From Halothiobacillus sp045689735 (GTDB taxonomy: Bacteria > Pseudomonadota > Gammaproteobacteria > Halothiobacillales > Halothiobacillaceae): a stretch of DNA of 64,000 nt. Of the stretch, positions 17,274 to 25,953 are shown in pieces. The DNA is taken from positions 1,116,001 to 1,180,000 of the forward strand of contig NZ_CP142685.1 in the NCBI RefSeq assembly GCF_045689735.1, in the 5' to 3' direction. Made by a program: the position numbers and the translations under genes. The notes beneath the pieces were generated by a model that saw only the letters and a program-made list of their open reading frames with translations, was not told where the DNA came from and ran no database searches. Position 1 is the stretch's first letter. Every line of letters begins with the position of its first letter.

Positions 17274-17547
17274 AAATCGTTTTTCCTATGCGAACAATTA
17301 TTTAATTTTCCGAAATAAATCAGTAGGTTATTTCAATCAACGCAAACTGTATTGAAAATTCAGGCGAATTCCTCTTGCCATTCTCGCGCCTTCGCGCAAG
17401 AATCGCCCATCGTTTGGTTGGCTATGGGCTGGCGGCGCGATTCTTATAACTAGCCAGCGGCAGTCCGTGACGATCCGCACGCGCCAATCACGATGACCGA
17501 TTTCCGCTCGCCTGACCGAGCGACTAACCACCACAGGAGTTTGCACC
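17274..17547 (+). promoter_or_regulatory. AT-rich sqr upstream region with inverted repeats
   Basis: 274 bp without a gene. The first 80 bases are unusually AT-rich for the window. Two symmetrical elements are seen: TTTCAAT (17331-17337) facing ATTGAAA (17351-17357) with 13 bases between, a possible operator, and a larger stem AAGAATCGC (17398-17406) with GCGATTCTT (17437-17445) enclosing CCAT/ATGG. A possible -10 TATAAC lies at 17445-17450 without a good -35. The sqr ribosome binding site AGGAG is 8 bases before its ATG. Confidence 0.45.
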
Positions 17548-18825
17548 ATGGCACATATCGTCATTCTTGGCGCAGGGATCGGCGGCATGCCCGCTGCCTA
17601 CGAAATGCGGCAAGAGCTCGGCAAGGAACACAAAATCACGGTGATCAATGCCGATCCGTATTTCCAGTTCATCCCATCCAACCCGTGGGTTGCCGTGGGC
17701 TGGCGCAACCGGGACGACATCACTTTTCCGATCGCCCCCTACCTCGAACGCAAAGGAATCGACTTTATCTGCCAACGCGTGGAGGCCATCCATCCGAAAG
17801 AAAACCGCATGGTGCTCGCCAATGGCGAGTCGCTGGCCTATGACTATCTGGTCATCACCACCGGCGCCAAGCTGATGTTCTCGGAAGTCGAAGGATCCGG
17901 CCCGCACGGGGGGCATACCCAATCGGTCTGCACGATCGACCATGCCGAGCACGCTTACGAGGATTTCAAAAAGCTGGTGGAAAAACCTGGCCCGGTCATC
18001 GTCGGCGCCATGGCCGGTGCCAGCTGCTACGGTCCGGCTTATGAATATGTCTTTATTCTGGACACGGCGCTGCGCAAGAAAAAAATCCGCGCCAAGGTGC
18101 CGATTACCTTTGTAACACCTGAGCCTTATATCGGCCATTTGGGTCTCGGCGGCGTCGGGGATTCAAACGGCATGCTCGAATCCGAGCTGCGCGGCCACGA
18201 TATCAAGTGGATTACCAATGCCAAAGTGACCAAGGTCGAAGCCGGCAAGATGTTCGTCGATGAATATGACCGCAATGGCCAGGTTATCGCCCAGCACGAG
18301 CTGCCCTTCCAACACTCCATGATGCTCCCGGCGTTCAAAGGGGTGGACTGCGTGGCCAGTGTCGAAGAGATGTGCAACCCGCGCGGCTTCGTCAAAATTG
18401 ACGAATACCAACGCAACCCGGTGTACAAAAATATTTTCTCGGCGGGCGTTGCTGTCGCCATCCCGCCGGTAGAGAAAACACCGGTTGCGGTCGGCGCACC
18501 GAAAACGGGTTATATGATCGAATCCATGGTCACCGCGATCGTGCACAACATTCATGCCGAACTCTCCGGGCATGGCGAAGCCAACCACAAAGGCACCTGG
18601 CAAGCCATCTGTCTGGCCGACTTCGGTGACCGCGGCGCCGCGTTTATCGCCCTGCCGCAAATCCCGCCGCGCAATGTGAACTGGTTTGCTGCGGGTAAAT
18701 GGGTGCATCTGGCCAAAATTGCGTTTGAAAAATACTTCATCCGCAAAATGAAGAAAGGCACCTCTGAACCTCTGTACGAGAAGTACATGATGCGGGCGAT
18801 CGGGATCAATCGTCTCGAAAAATAA
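17548..18825 (+). CDS. sqr: Sulfide:quinone oxidoreductase
   Basis: 425 residues. The FAD-binding GAGIGGMPAAYEM is at 8-20. Three catalytic cysteines are present at C128 (SVCTIDH), C160 (GASCYGPAYEY) and C355 (QAICLAD), matching the Cys128/160/356 set of the Acidithiobacillus ferrooxidans enzyme, which the whole sequence closely resembles (for example FIPSNPWV, EPYIGHLGLGGVGDS, KTGYMIESMV, FEKYFIRKMKKG). It oxidises sulfide to polysulfide or sulfur at the periplasmic face and passes electrons through FAD to the quinone pool; the amphipathic C-terminus anchors it to the membrane. The gene is alone, with its own upstream region and a terminator at 18855. It is the clearest pointer to a sulfur-oxidising lifestyle. 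Confidence 0.95.
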   Translation: MAHIVILGAGIGGMPAAYEMRQELGKEHKITVINADPYFQFIPSNPWVAVGWRNRDDITFPIAPYLERKGIDFICQRVEAIHPKENRMVLANGESLAYDYLVITTGAKLMFSEVEGSGPHGGHTQSVCTIDHAEHAYEDFKKLVEKPGPVIVGAMAGASCYGPAYEYVFILDTALRKKKIRAKVPITFVTPEPYIGHLGLGGVGDSNGMLESELRGHDIKWITNAKVTKVEAGKMFVDEYDRNGQVIAQHELPFQHSMMLPAFKGVDCVASVEEMCNPRGFVKIDEYQRNPVYKNIFSAGVAVAIPPVEKTPVAVGAPKTGYMIESMVTAIVHNIHAELSGHGEANHKGTWQAICLADFGDRGAAFIALPQIPPRNVNWFAAGKWVHLAKIAFEKYFIRKMKKGTSEPLYEKYMMRAIGINRLEK

Positions 18826-18854
18826 TCCGTCTGGCGAATAGACGGAGACGCGCA

Positions 18855-18880
18855 AAAAACCCGCCATTTGGCGGGTTTTT
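18855..18880 (+). terminator. Rho-independent terminator after sqr
   Basis: AAAAACCCGCCA (18855-18866) pairs with TGGCGGGTTTTT (18869-18880), giving a GC stem flanked by an A-run and a T-run. It can end transcripts from sqr and from the convergent HugZ-like gene. Confidence 0.9.
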
Positions 18881-18916
18881 ATGCTGCGAACGATTACCGA
18901 ACGCTTGAAGACTGGG

Positions 18917-19426
18917 TCAAGAACCACGCAAATGAGTCAGCAGATCAAACCCGTCGATCTTGAACGCCCGACCAAATCCATTCACCAGTCGCCCGGCACC
19001 CGGCACCATCCGATGCAGGTGAAAATCCGGCAACTGCAGCAAGACATCGACAATCTTCCCGTGGCGGGATCGAAGCCCTTGAAACACTTCCGAGCTGCGG
19101 CTGTCACCGCGTTCCACACGCATAACATCCGCACGCCAGGTGACCCGAGCTCGGTTATAAATGTTGTGGGTTTTCGCTTCATCCTCGATCAGCATCAGTT
19201 CCACCACCGGGTGATGCCGAACCTGTTTGGTGTGGGGCGAGAGATCGCTCATCAACACCCAAAAAGCCTGCTCATACCACACAAACGGGAGCGTGCTGAG
19301 ACTGGGAAAACCATCCTCATCGATCGTCGCCAAAATGAGCGCCCGAGCCTGATCCCTGAGCAGATATAACCGTTCCTGATCTGGATTGGTCGGCAAGGTG
19401 GGGGACGAATCTCGGGAATCACTCAT
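18917..19426 (-). CDS. HugZ-like pyridoxamine-phosphate-oxidase-fold flavin protein
   Basis: 169 residues. The split-barrel FMN-binding fold is indicated by LILATIDEDGFPSLSTLPFVW (segments ILATIDEDG and PSLSTLPF), then LMSDLSPHTKQVRHHP and LMLIEDEAKTHNIYNRARVTW (segments SDLSPHT, LIEDEA, NRARVTW). The C-terminus NGFGRAFKIDG matches the HugZ-type heme utilisation subgroup. Such proteins bind FMN and in some species degrade heme; no heme uptake gene is near. It converges on sqr across the shared terminator. Exact substrate unknown. Confidence 0.8.
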   Translation of the reverse strand: MSDSRDSSPTLPTNPDQERLYLLRDQARALILATIDEDGFPSLSTLPFVWYEQAFWVLMSDLSPHTKQVRHHPVVELMLIEDEAKTHNIYNRARVTWRADVMRVERGDSRSSEVFQGLRSRHGKIVDVLLQLPDFHLHRMVPGAGRLVNGFGRAFKIDGFDLLTHLRGS

Positions 19427-19494
19427 GGCTGGGCACCACTTTACTCAAAAGCATTGGCTGAAGAGTTTATACCGCCGTCGGGAAAACCGGGCGA

Positions 19495-20676
19495 TTAAAT
19501 CCGGAAATCCCGCACACGCAGCGCCAACCCCTCAGCATCTCGCTGAACCGTGGTGACCGCCGATTGAGCCGCCGCCATATGACGCGCATTGGCCTCGATC
19601 ACTTCGACCAGACTATTCAGATCCGTATGCATCTGCTCGATCGTTTGTTGATGTCCCTGGCTATGGCTTTCCACATCCAGGGTCGCCGCAACCGACTCGG
19701 CAATGGTGTGCAGCACGGAATCCAGTTCTTGCTGCACCGCGGACAAGGCAACTTCCGCCTGCTGCGAATAGGTGACCACTTCATTCATGGTTTGATCCGT
19801 CACACTAACTTCCCGGGTCAATCGCTCCATCACGGCCGCAATCTGCACCGTGGCATCACGGCTACGCAAGGCCAGCGCGCGCACTTCTTCCGCCACCACG
19901 GCAAAACCCCGACCATGCTCGCCTGCCCGCGCCGCTTCAATGGCCGCATTCAATGCCAGCAGATTGGTTTGATCGGCTACCGAGCCGATGGTACGGGTCA
20001 TCGCCTCGATCTCTTCTTTGGCTGCCACCAGCGAGCGAATGTGGTTGGTTGCCTCATCCACCCGACGGATGGCAGAGTGAATCGAATCCACACTCTGCCC
20101 GACCTGCGTCTGGCTTTGCTCAGACCGGGTTTGCATGGCACGCGCCTGAGCCCCCACCTGTTGCAAGGCATGACGCAAAGCGGAGCCGCTTTCGGCCAGA
20201 TGCCCCACTTCCGACAACACACGGCTGCGTTGTCCCTGCACCCGATTCTGTTCTGCCATCACCTCATCGATCCGCTGCTGCAATACCGAAGCAGCCTCCT
20301 GCATCGAACGACTACCCCGATTGATGTCGCCAATCTGCTGATGCAAGGTGTCGATCATGCCATTGAGACTATTGGCAATATCCCCAATCGCATCATGGCT
20401 TTCGACATGGCATTTACTGGTCAAATCGCCTTGACGAACCGCCAGCGCCATTTCGGCAATTTTGCCGAGCTGTTTGAGAAGCACGACATGCGCCACCCAA
20501 TAATTGAAAAAGCCAACGGTGACCCCCGCGCCCAGGCAACCCATCACAAACCAGATCAACATGCCGGGACGAAAATTGACGAAGAAGCTGGCGAACACCG
20601 GAAACACGGCGCCCATACCCACGCCAGCGGCGACAAATGACCACTTTAGGCGGCGTAACATACTGACTTTCCTCAT
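19495..20676 (-). CDS. Methyl-accepting chemotaxis protein without periplasmic sensor
   Basis: 393 residues from the ATG at 20676, which has AAGGAA 7 bases upstream. Two membrane spans lie close together (about 11-30 and 36-60), leaving almost no periplasmic loop, so the usual ligand-binding domain is missing. A HAMP-like linker (70-120) is followed by a long coiled coil whose tip contains DQTNLLALNAAIEAARAGE and GRGFAVVAEEVRALA, the kinase-control hairpin of chemoreceptors. No CheR-tethering pentapeptide is seen at the end. It may sense a cytoplasmic or membrane-state signal. No other che gene is in the window. Confidence 0.88.
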   Translation of the reverse strand: MRKVSMLRRLKWSFVAAGVGMGAVFPVFASFFVNFRPGMLIWFVMGCLGAGVTVGFFNYWVAHVVLLKQLGKIAEMALAVRQGDLTSKCHVESHDAIGDIANSLNGMIDTLHQQIGDINRGSRSMQEAASVLQQRIDEVMAEQNRVQGQRSRVLSEVGHLAESGSALRHALQQVGAQARAMQTRSEQSQTQVGQSVDSIHSAIRRVDEATNHIRSLVAAKEEIEAMTRTIGSVADQTNLLALNAAIEAARAGEHGRGFAVVAEEVRALALRSRDATVQIAAVMERLTREVSVTDQTMNEVVTYSQQAEVALSAVQQELDSVLHTIAESVAATLDVESHSQGHQQTIEQMHTDLNSLVEVIEANARHMAAAQSAVTTVQRDAEGLALRVRDFRI

Positions 20677-20817
20677 GATCGTTTCCTTAACAAGTTTTGC
20701 TACCATTCCTTGGCAAAACAGGCGCCCTGATCCCAGTCTGATTGGCTGTTCAGGCTATCGACATTTTTACGCGATACTTGAGCGGCTAGCCCAACAATAT
20801 CTTTTGGCCAGCATCAA

Positions 20818-20851
20818 AAAATCAACCTATCAACAAAATCAACCCATCAAC
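20818..20851 (+). repeat. Two 17-bp tandem repeats (four TTGAT units on the minus strand)
   Basis: AAAATCAACCTATCAAC (20818-20834) is followed directly by AAAATCAACCCATCAAC (20835-20851), one mismatch in 17. Read on the minus strand, TTGAT recurs four times at 8-9 base steps between the ugd stop and the chemoreceptor promoter region. The stop codon of ugd (20847-20849) lies inside the second copy. Confidence 0.7.
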
Positions 20852-22193
20852 GCCGTGCGACACTGAGCCCACGACCAATCCCGTAATACGACCAGCCATG
20901 CTCGGCCAGCAGCGCCGGATCGTACACATTGCGCCCATCGAAAATCAGTTTTGCCGGTAATAAATCGGCCATGCGATCGAAATCCGGCGCACGGAATGTT
21001 TTCCACTCCGTACACAACACTAACGCATCGGCCCCGCGCAACGCCGCATCGCGGGTGCCACAAAGCAGCAAGTCCGCACGCTGGCCGTAGATCCGTTGGG
21101 TTTCTTCCATGGCTTCCGGATCAAACGCCTGCACGCGCGCACCGGCACGCCACAGCGCCTCCATCAAGCTACGGGACGGTGCGGCCCGCATATCATCCGT
21201 ATTGGGCTTGAACGCTAGCCCCCACAAGGCAAAGGTTTTGCCGGCCAAGGCGGCAATACCACCAAAATGCTGCACGATCAGTTCGAATAACCGATTTTTT
21301 TGCCGCAGATTGACCGCCTCGACGGCCGCCAGCAAGCCCGCGTCGTAACCCACTTCCTGCGCGGTGCGATATAGCGCCTGAACATCTTTGGGAAAGCACG
21401 AGCCGCCGTAGCCACAGCCGGGGTAGATAAAGTGATACCCGATGCGGGGGTCTGAACCAATCCCGATCCGCACCTGTTCAATGTCCGCGCCCAGGCGTTC
21501 GGCCAGATTGGCCAATTCGTTCATGAAGCTGATTTTGGTCGCCAGCATCGCGTTAGCAGCATATTTCGTCAGTTCCGCCGAGCGCAGATCCATCACGATC
21601 ATCCGGTCATGGTTCCGGTTGAACGGGGCATACAGCTCGCGCATCCGCTTTTCGCTCGCGGCATCCGTTGTGCCGATGATGATGCGATCGGGCTTCATGA
21701 AATCATTCACCGCCGCGCCTTCTTTCAGAAACTCGGGATTGGACACCACATCGAAGCTCAATGCCAATCCGCGTTCCGCGAGCGCCGCTGCCACCGTGGC
21801 GCGTACCCGATCACCAGTGCCAACCGGAACCGTGGATTTATTGACAACGATTTTGTGCGCCGTCATATGCCGCCCAATCTGTTCAGCCACGGCCAGTACG
21901 AAACGCAAATCTGCCGAACCATCTTCATCCGGTGGCGTGCCGACCGCGATGAACTGCACTTCAGCAAACGCCACGGCATCGGCGGCATCGGTGGTAAACA
22001 ACAGCCGATCTTCCGCCGAATTCTCGCGCACGATCGACTCAAGTCCCGGTTCAAAAATCGGAATGATGCCCTGTTTCAGTCGTTCGATTTTCTCGGCGTC
22101 GATATCGACACACATCACGGTATGACCGACTTCCGCCAAGCAAGCGCCGGTGACCAGCCCAACATAACCGGTGCCAAAAATACTGATTTTCAT
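20847..22193 (-). CDS. ugd: UDP-glucose 6-dehydrogenase
   Basis: 448 residues. The N-terminal NAD-binding GTGYVGLVTGACLAEVGH (GxGxxG at 7-12) and the catalytic YGGSCFPKD with C266 are present, plus SNPEFLKEG and NKSTVPVGTG. It oxidises UDP-glucose to UDP-glucuronate for envelope polysaccharides. With galU at 54676 it supplies the same pathway. Its ATG overlaps the darP stop by 4 bases, and it is the last gene of the long minus-strand array. Confidence 0.95.
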   Translation of the reverse strand: MKISIFGTGYVGLVTGACLAEVGHTVMCVDIDAEKIERLKQGIIPIFEPGLESIVRENSAEDRLLFTTDAADAVAFAEVQFIAVGTPPDEDGSADLRFVLAVAEQIGRHMTAHKIVVNKSTVPVGTGDRVRATVAAALAERGLALSFDVVSNPEFLKEGAAVNDFMKPDRIIIGTTDAASEKRMRELYAPFNRNHDRMIVMDLRSAELTKYAANAMLATKISFMNELANLAERLGADIEQVRIGIGSDPRIGYHFIYPGCGYGGSCFPKDVQALYRTAQEVGYDAGLLAAVEAVNLRQKNRLFELIVQHFGGIAALAGKTFALWGLAFKPNTDDMRAAPSRSLMEALWRAGARVQAFDPEAMEETQRIYGQRADLLLCGTRDAALRGADALVLCTEWKTFRAPDFDRMADLLPAKLIFDGRNVYDPALLAEHGWSYYGIGRGLSVARR

Positions 22194-22750
22194 TCGGTTA
22201 ATTCATCCAGTCTGGGTTGTTCTTCGGCCGCAATCGCCGTGCGCAGGACGCGAAAAAGCACTCGGAAATCACGCGGCGGTTTCTGTTCGGCCTGTTCTTT
22301 CTGCACTTGGCGCAACACTTGGCGCAACACTTGGGCATCGACCGAGGGATACGCCTCGATAAAGGCCGTCAACGCCGCCGGATCATTCAACAGCCGATTG
22401 CGCCAGCGTTCGGCCTCATGCTGCACGCGAACATTGTGCGGGTCATCGGGATCGATCCGGCTCAGTGCCGCCTCGATGGCGGGTAAATCTTGCTGGCGCA
22501 TCAATTTGCCGATGTACTGCAACTGCCGACGACGAGCGCCGTGTGCAGTGATTCGCCTGGCTTCACGCAAGGCCGCGCGCAGGTTATCCGACAAAGGAAA
22601 TTCCCCCAGCGCCGATTCCGGCAGTGCCAATAGCCTCTCGCCAAGATCACGCGCCGCCTCGGCCTCGCGCTTGCGCTCGGATTTGCTCGGTTCCGCACCA
22701 TCCGGAGGGGAATCGGGTGCAGACTGTCTGCGTGCAAAACGGGTTGTCAT
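22190..22750 (-). CDS. darP: Dual-action ribosomal maturation protein DarP (YjgA family)
   Basis: 186 residues, highly charged. The DUF615 signature SKSERKREAEAARDLGERLL is visible as SKSERKREA and LGERLL, followed by HGARRRQLQYIGKLMRQQD-type residues (RRRQLQYIGKLMR). Family members bind the 50S assembly intermediate. An in-frame 12-bp tandem duplication (22311-22322 and 22323-22334) gives QVLRQVLRQV near the C-terminus. It starts 3 bases after the glmS stop and overlaps ugd. Confidence 0.9.
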   Translation of the reverse strand: MTTRFARRQSAPDSPPDGAEPSKSERKREAEAARDLGERLLALPESALGEFPLSDNLRAALREARRITAHGARRRQLQYIGKLMRQQDLPAIEAALSRIDPDDPHNVRVQHEAERWRNRLLNDPAALTAFIEAYPSVDAQVLRQVLRQVQKEQAEQKPPRDFRVLFRVLRTAIAAEEQPRLDELTE

Positions 22751-22753
22751 GGG

Positions 22754-24595
22754 TTATTCCACCGTCACGGATTTGGCCAGATTGCGCGGCTGATCAACAT
22801 CGGTTCCTTTGAGCACGGCCACATGATAGGCCAGCAATTGCAACGGAATATTGAAGATGATTGGCGCCGAAATCCGCCCAACATGCGAGGTGACGGGCAA
22901 CACATGCAGGCGCGGCTCATCGACCAAGCCCGCCCGTTCATCGGCAAACACGAATAATTCCGCCCCCCGTGCCGCCACCTCGGCCATATTGGATTTCAGT
23001 TTATCGAGCAGATCATTCTGCGGCGCAATGGTGATCACGGGCATGGTATCGTCGATCAAGGCGAGCGGGCCGTGCTTCAGCTCACCCGCAGGATAAGCTT
23101 CTGCATGTATATAACTGATTTCTTTTAGTTTCAAGGCGCCTTCGAGCGCAATCGGATACATCACACCGCGACCGAGGAACAGGGCATGATGCTTATCCAC
23201 CAACTGCTCGGCCAAGGCAATGATGGCCGCATCATGGGTGAGCGCCTGCTGCGCAAGCTGCGGAATTTTCTCCAGGCCAGCCACAATCCGCTGCTCATCA
23301 GCCTCAGACAGCAGTTGGCGCACTCGCCCCAGCGCGAGCAACAACAAGGCCAGCGAGACCAACTGGGTGGAAAATGCCTTGGTCGAGGCTACGGAAATCT
23401 CCGGCCCCGCATGCGTCATCAGCACCAGATCCGCTTCGCGCACGAGTGAGGACTCCGGCGCATTACAAATAGCCAAAACCGGAATCGACGGCGCTCGTTG
23501 ACGCACCATGCGCAAGGCGGCCAGCGTATCGGCGGTTTCCCCGGACTGCGATAGCATCACCAGCATCGTCCCCGGTTCCAGCACAGGGTTACGGTAATGA
23601 AATTCGGAAGACACCTCAACCGCCGTGGGCAAACCCAGAATGTCTTCGAACCAGTACCGCGCCACCAAGCCCGCGTGGTAGCTGGTGCCGCAGGCGACGA
23701 TCTGCAGGCGCTGTACAGTTGCGAACCGGGCTTCTGCCCCCACGCCGAAGGCTTGCGGCAACACCCGCCCCCCGGCAATCCGGCCTTCCAGAGTATCGGC
23801 AATCGCGGAGGGTTGTTCAAAAATCTCTTTGAGCATGAAGTGCTTATAACCGCCCCGATCGGCACTGTCGGCGCGTTGCGCGGAAGTGACCACGGGGCGG
23901 GTAACCGGCACCCCTTTGGCGTCGAACAATTGCATGCCCGATTGTGTCAGCACCCCGCGATCCCCCTCGGCGAGGTAGACGAACTGTTGCGTAACCGGCA
24001 ATAACGCCAAGGCATCCGAGGCCGCAAAGTACTCCCCCAGCCCCACGCCAACAACCAAAGGGCTACCCCGGCGCGCGATAAAGAGTTGATTCGGCGTATC
24101 GCGCAGCACGACCGCCAGGGCAAAAGCGCCTTCCAATTGATCGAGCACTGCAAAGAACGCCGCCTGGGGCGCAAGACCCGCAGCCAGTGTCTCCGCGAGC
24201 AGATGGGCAACGACTTCCGTATCGGTATCCGAAGCGAACACCCGGCCACGCGCCTGCAACTGCGCCCGCAGCACCGCGTGATTCTCGATGATGCCGTTAT
24301 GCACCACGGCCACCCGTTCATCGGCGAGATGCGGATGGGCATTGCGCTCGGCAGGCACGCCATGCGTGGCCCAGCGGGTATGGGCAATACCAACCACGCC
24401 GGGCAATCCCCCGGCGCCCATCTGGTTCGCCAGTGTCGCGACTTTTCCTACCGCCCGCGCCGAGGCGATCTCACCCGTCGGACTCAGTACCGCCAATCCG
24501 GCGGAGTCGTAGCCTCGGTACTCCAAACGCCGCAAGCCTTCCAGCAAGATCGGCCACACTGGCCGCTGAGCGACGGCCGCAACAATTCCGCACAT
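22754..24595 (-). CDS. glmS: Glutamine--fructose-6-phosphate aminotransferase (isomerising)
   Basis: 613 residues. The mature N-terminal nucleophile is Cys2 in MCGIVAAVAQ, followed by RRLEYRGYDSAG. The amidotransferase domain covers about 2-220 and two SIS sugar-isomerase domains lie at about 290-430 and 460-600; the C-terminus PRNLAKSVTVE is the usual ending. It makes glucosamine-6-phosphate for peptidoglycan and lipid A. It lies 26 bp after hemL. No glmS ribozyme is seen in front of it, as expected for a gammaproteobacterium. Confidence 0.97.
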   Translation of the reverse strand: MCGIVAAVAQRPVWPILLEGLRRLEYRGYDSAGLAVLSPTGEIASARAVGKVATLANQMGAGGLPGVVGIAHTRWATHGVPAERNAHPHLADERVAVVHNGIIENHAVLRAQLQARGRVFASDTDTEVVAHLLAETLAAGLAPQAAFFAVLDQLEGAFALAVVLRDTPNQLFIARRGSPLVVGVGLGEYFAASDALALLPVTQQFVYLAEGDRGVLTQSGMQLFDAKGVPVTRPVVTSAQRADSADRGGYKHFMLKEIFEQPSAIADTLEGRIAGGRVLPQAFGVGAEARFATVQRLQIVACGTSYHAGLVARYWFEDILGLPTAVEVSSEFHYRNPVLEPGTMLVMLSQSGETADTLAALRMVRQRAPSIPVLAICNAPESSLVREADLVLMTHAGPEISVASTKAFSTQLVSLALLLLALGRVRQLLSEADEQRIVAGLEKIPQLAQQALTHDAAIIALAEQLVDKHHALFLGRGVMYPIALEGALKLKEISYIHAEAYPAGELKHGPLALIDDTMPVITIAPQNDLLDKLKSNMAEVAARGAELFVFADERAGLVDEPRLHVLPVTSHVGRISAPIIFNIPLQLLAYHVAVLKGTDVDQPRNLAKSVTVE

Positions 24596-24621
24596 AACTC
24601 ACCCATTCACCCGTTTTCGAT

Positions 24622-25923
24622 TCAAACGCTTCGACCCGAGGTTCCGCCTTGCGCGAAAACCCGTTTGGCCGCCTCGATCGTCGCCGCCAGATCCTCGTCG
24701 GTATGCGCCTGAGAGACGAAGCCCGCTTCAAACGCGGAGGGCGCCAGATACACGCCTTCGGCCAACATGCCATGAAAGAACCGATTGAATGCCGCCGTGT
24801 CGCAGGCCGTCGCCTGCGCGTAGCTGTGTACTGCCGTCTCCCGCGTGAAGAACAGGCCGAACATCCCGCCGACCTGCTGCGCGAGAAACGGCACACCCGC
24901 CGCAAGCGCCGCCTCGGTCAATCCGGCGCAGAGTGCGGCCGTCTTGGCGCTGAGTCGTTCGTAAAATCCCGGCGCCCTCAGCGCCTCCAAGGTGGCGAGC
25001 CCCGCCGCCATGGCCACCGGATTCCCCGACAGCGTCCCGGCTTGATACACCGGCCCGAGTGGCGAGACACGGGTCATGATCTCGCGCTTGCCACCAAACG
25101 CACCCACCGGCATCCCCCCGCCGATGATTTTCCCCAGGGTCGTGAGATCCGGCTTGACGCCGTAATGCGCCTGGGCACCGCCGAGCGCCACCCGGAAGCC
25201 GGTCATCACCTCATCGAAAATCAGGACACTGCCATGGGCATCACACAGAGCGCGTAGCCCTTGCAGAAAACCCGGCACGGGCGGGATGCAGTTCATGTTG
25301 CCGGCCACCGGTTCAACGATAATCGCGGCGATTTCCGCCCCTTGCTCGGCGAAGACCTGCTCCACCTGCGCGAGATTGTTGTATTCGAGTGTCAGCGTGA
25401 GTTCAGCCAGTGCCTTGGGCACCCCGGGTGAACTGGGCACGCCGAAGGTCAAAGCGCCCGAGCCAGCCTTGACCAGGAGAGAATCGGAGTGGCCGTGATA
25501 ATTGCCTTCGAACTTGATGATCTTTTCCCGGCCGGTATAGCCCCGCGCCAAACGGATCGCGCTCATCGTCGCCTCGGTGCCGGACGAAGTCAGCCGAACC
25601 ATTTCGATCGAAGGCACAAGCGCGCAGATTCGATCGGCCATGGTGGTTTCCGCCACGGTCGGCGCACCGTAAGACAAGCCCTGAAGCGCCGCCGAACGCA
25701 CCGCCTCGATGACCCGCGGATCGGCATGCCCCAGAATCATCGGCCCCCATGAGCCGACATAATCGATATAGCGCCGCCCCGCCTCATCCCAAAAATGGGC
25801 GCCCTGCGCCCGTTGCACAAAGACCGGTTCCCCACCCACCGAACGGAACGCGCGCACAGGGGAATTCACGCCCCCGGGAATGTGGCGCTGGGCTTGGGTA
25901 AACAAGGTGTGGTTATCAGTCAT
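24622..25923 (-). CDS. hemL: Glutamate-1-semialdehyde 2,1-aminomutase
   Basis: 433 residues of the class III PLP aminotransferase fold. PGGVNSPVRAF (16-26), SSGTEATMSAIRLAR (113-127) and the PLP lysine K265 in TTLGKIIGGGMPVG are diagnostic. It makes 5-aminolevulinate for tetrapyrroles in the C5 pathway. It follows thiE by 30 bp, a frequent hemL/thiE neighbourhood in proteobacteria. Confidence 0.96.
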   Translation of the reverse strand: MTDNHTLFTQAQRHIPGGVNSPVRAFRSVGGEPVFVQRAQGAHFWDEAGRRYIDYVGSWGPMILGHADPRVIEAVRSAALQGLSYGAPTVAETTMADRICALVPSIEMVRLTSSGTEATMSAIRLARGYTGREKIIKFEGNYHGHSDSLLVKAGSGALTFGVPSSPGVPKALAELTLTLEYNNLAQVEQVFAEQGAEIAAIIVEPVAGNMNCIPPVPGFLQGLRALCDAHGSVLIFDEVMTGFRVALGGAQAHYGVKPDLTTLGKIIGGGMPVGAFGGKREIMTRVSPLGPVYQAGTLSGNPVAMAAGLATLEALRAPGFYERLSAKTAALCAGLTEAALAAGVPFLAQQVGGMFGLFFTRETAVHSYAQATACDTAAFNRFFHGMLAEGVYLAPSAFEAGFVSQAHTDEDLAATIEAAKRVFAQGGTSGRSV

Positions 25924-25953
25924 CAGGTCAATCCCCTGGTCGATGGTATGAGT

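Noticed and set aside
22311..22334. Tandem 12-bp repeat as a CRISPR or iteron array
   Set aside because: It is only two copies, in frame inside darP, and explained as a coding duplication.
24596..24621. glmS ribozyme upstream of glmS
   Set aside because: Only 26 bp separate hemL and glmS, too little for the ribozyme, which is not known in this class.
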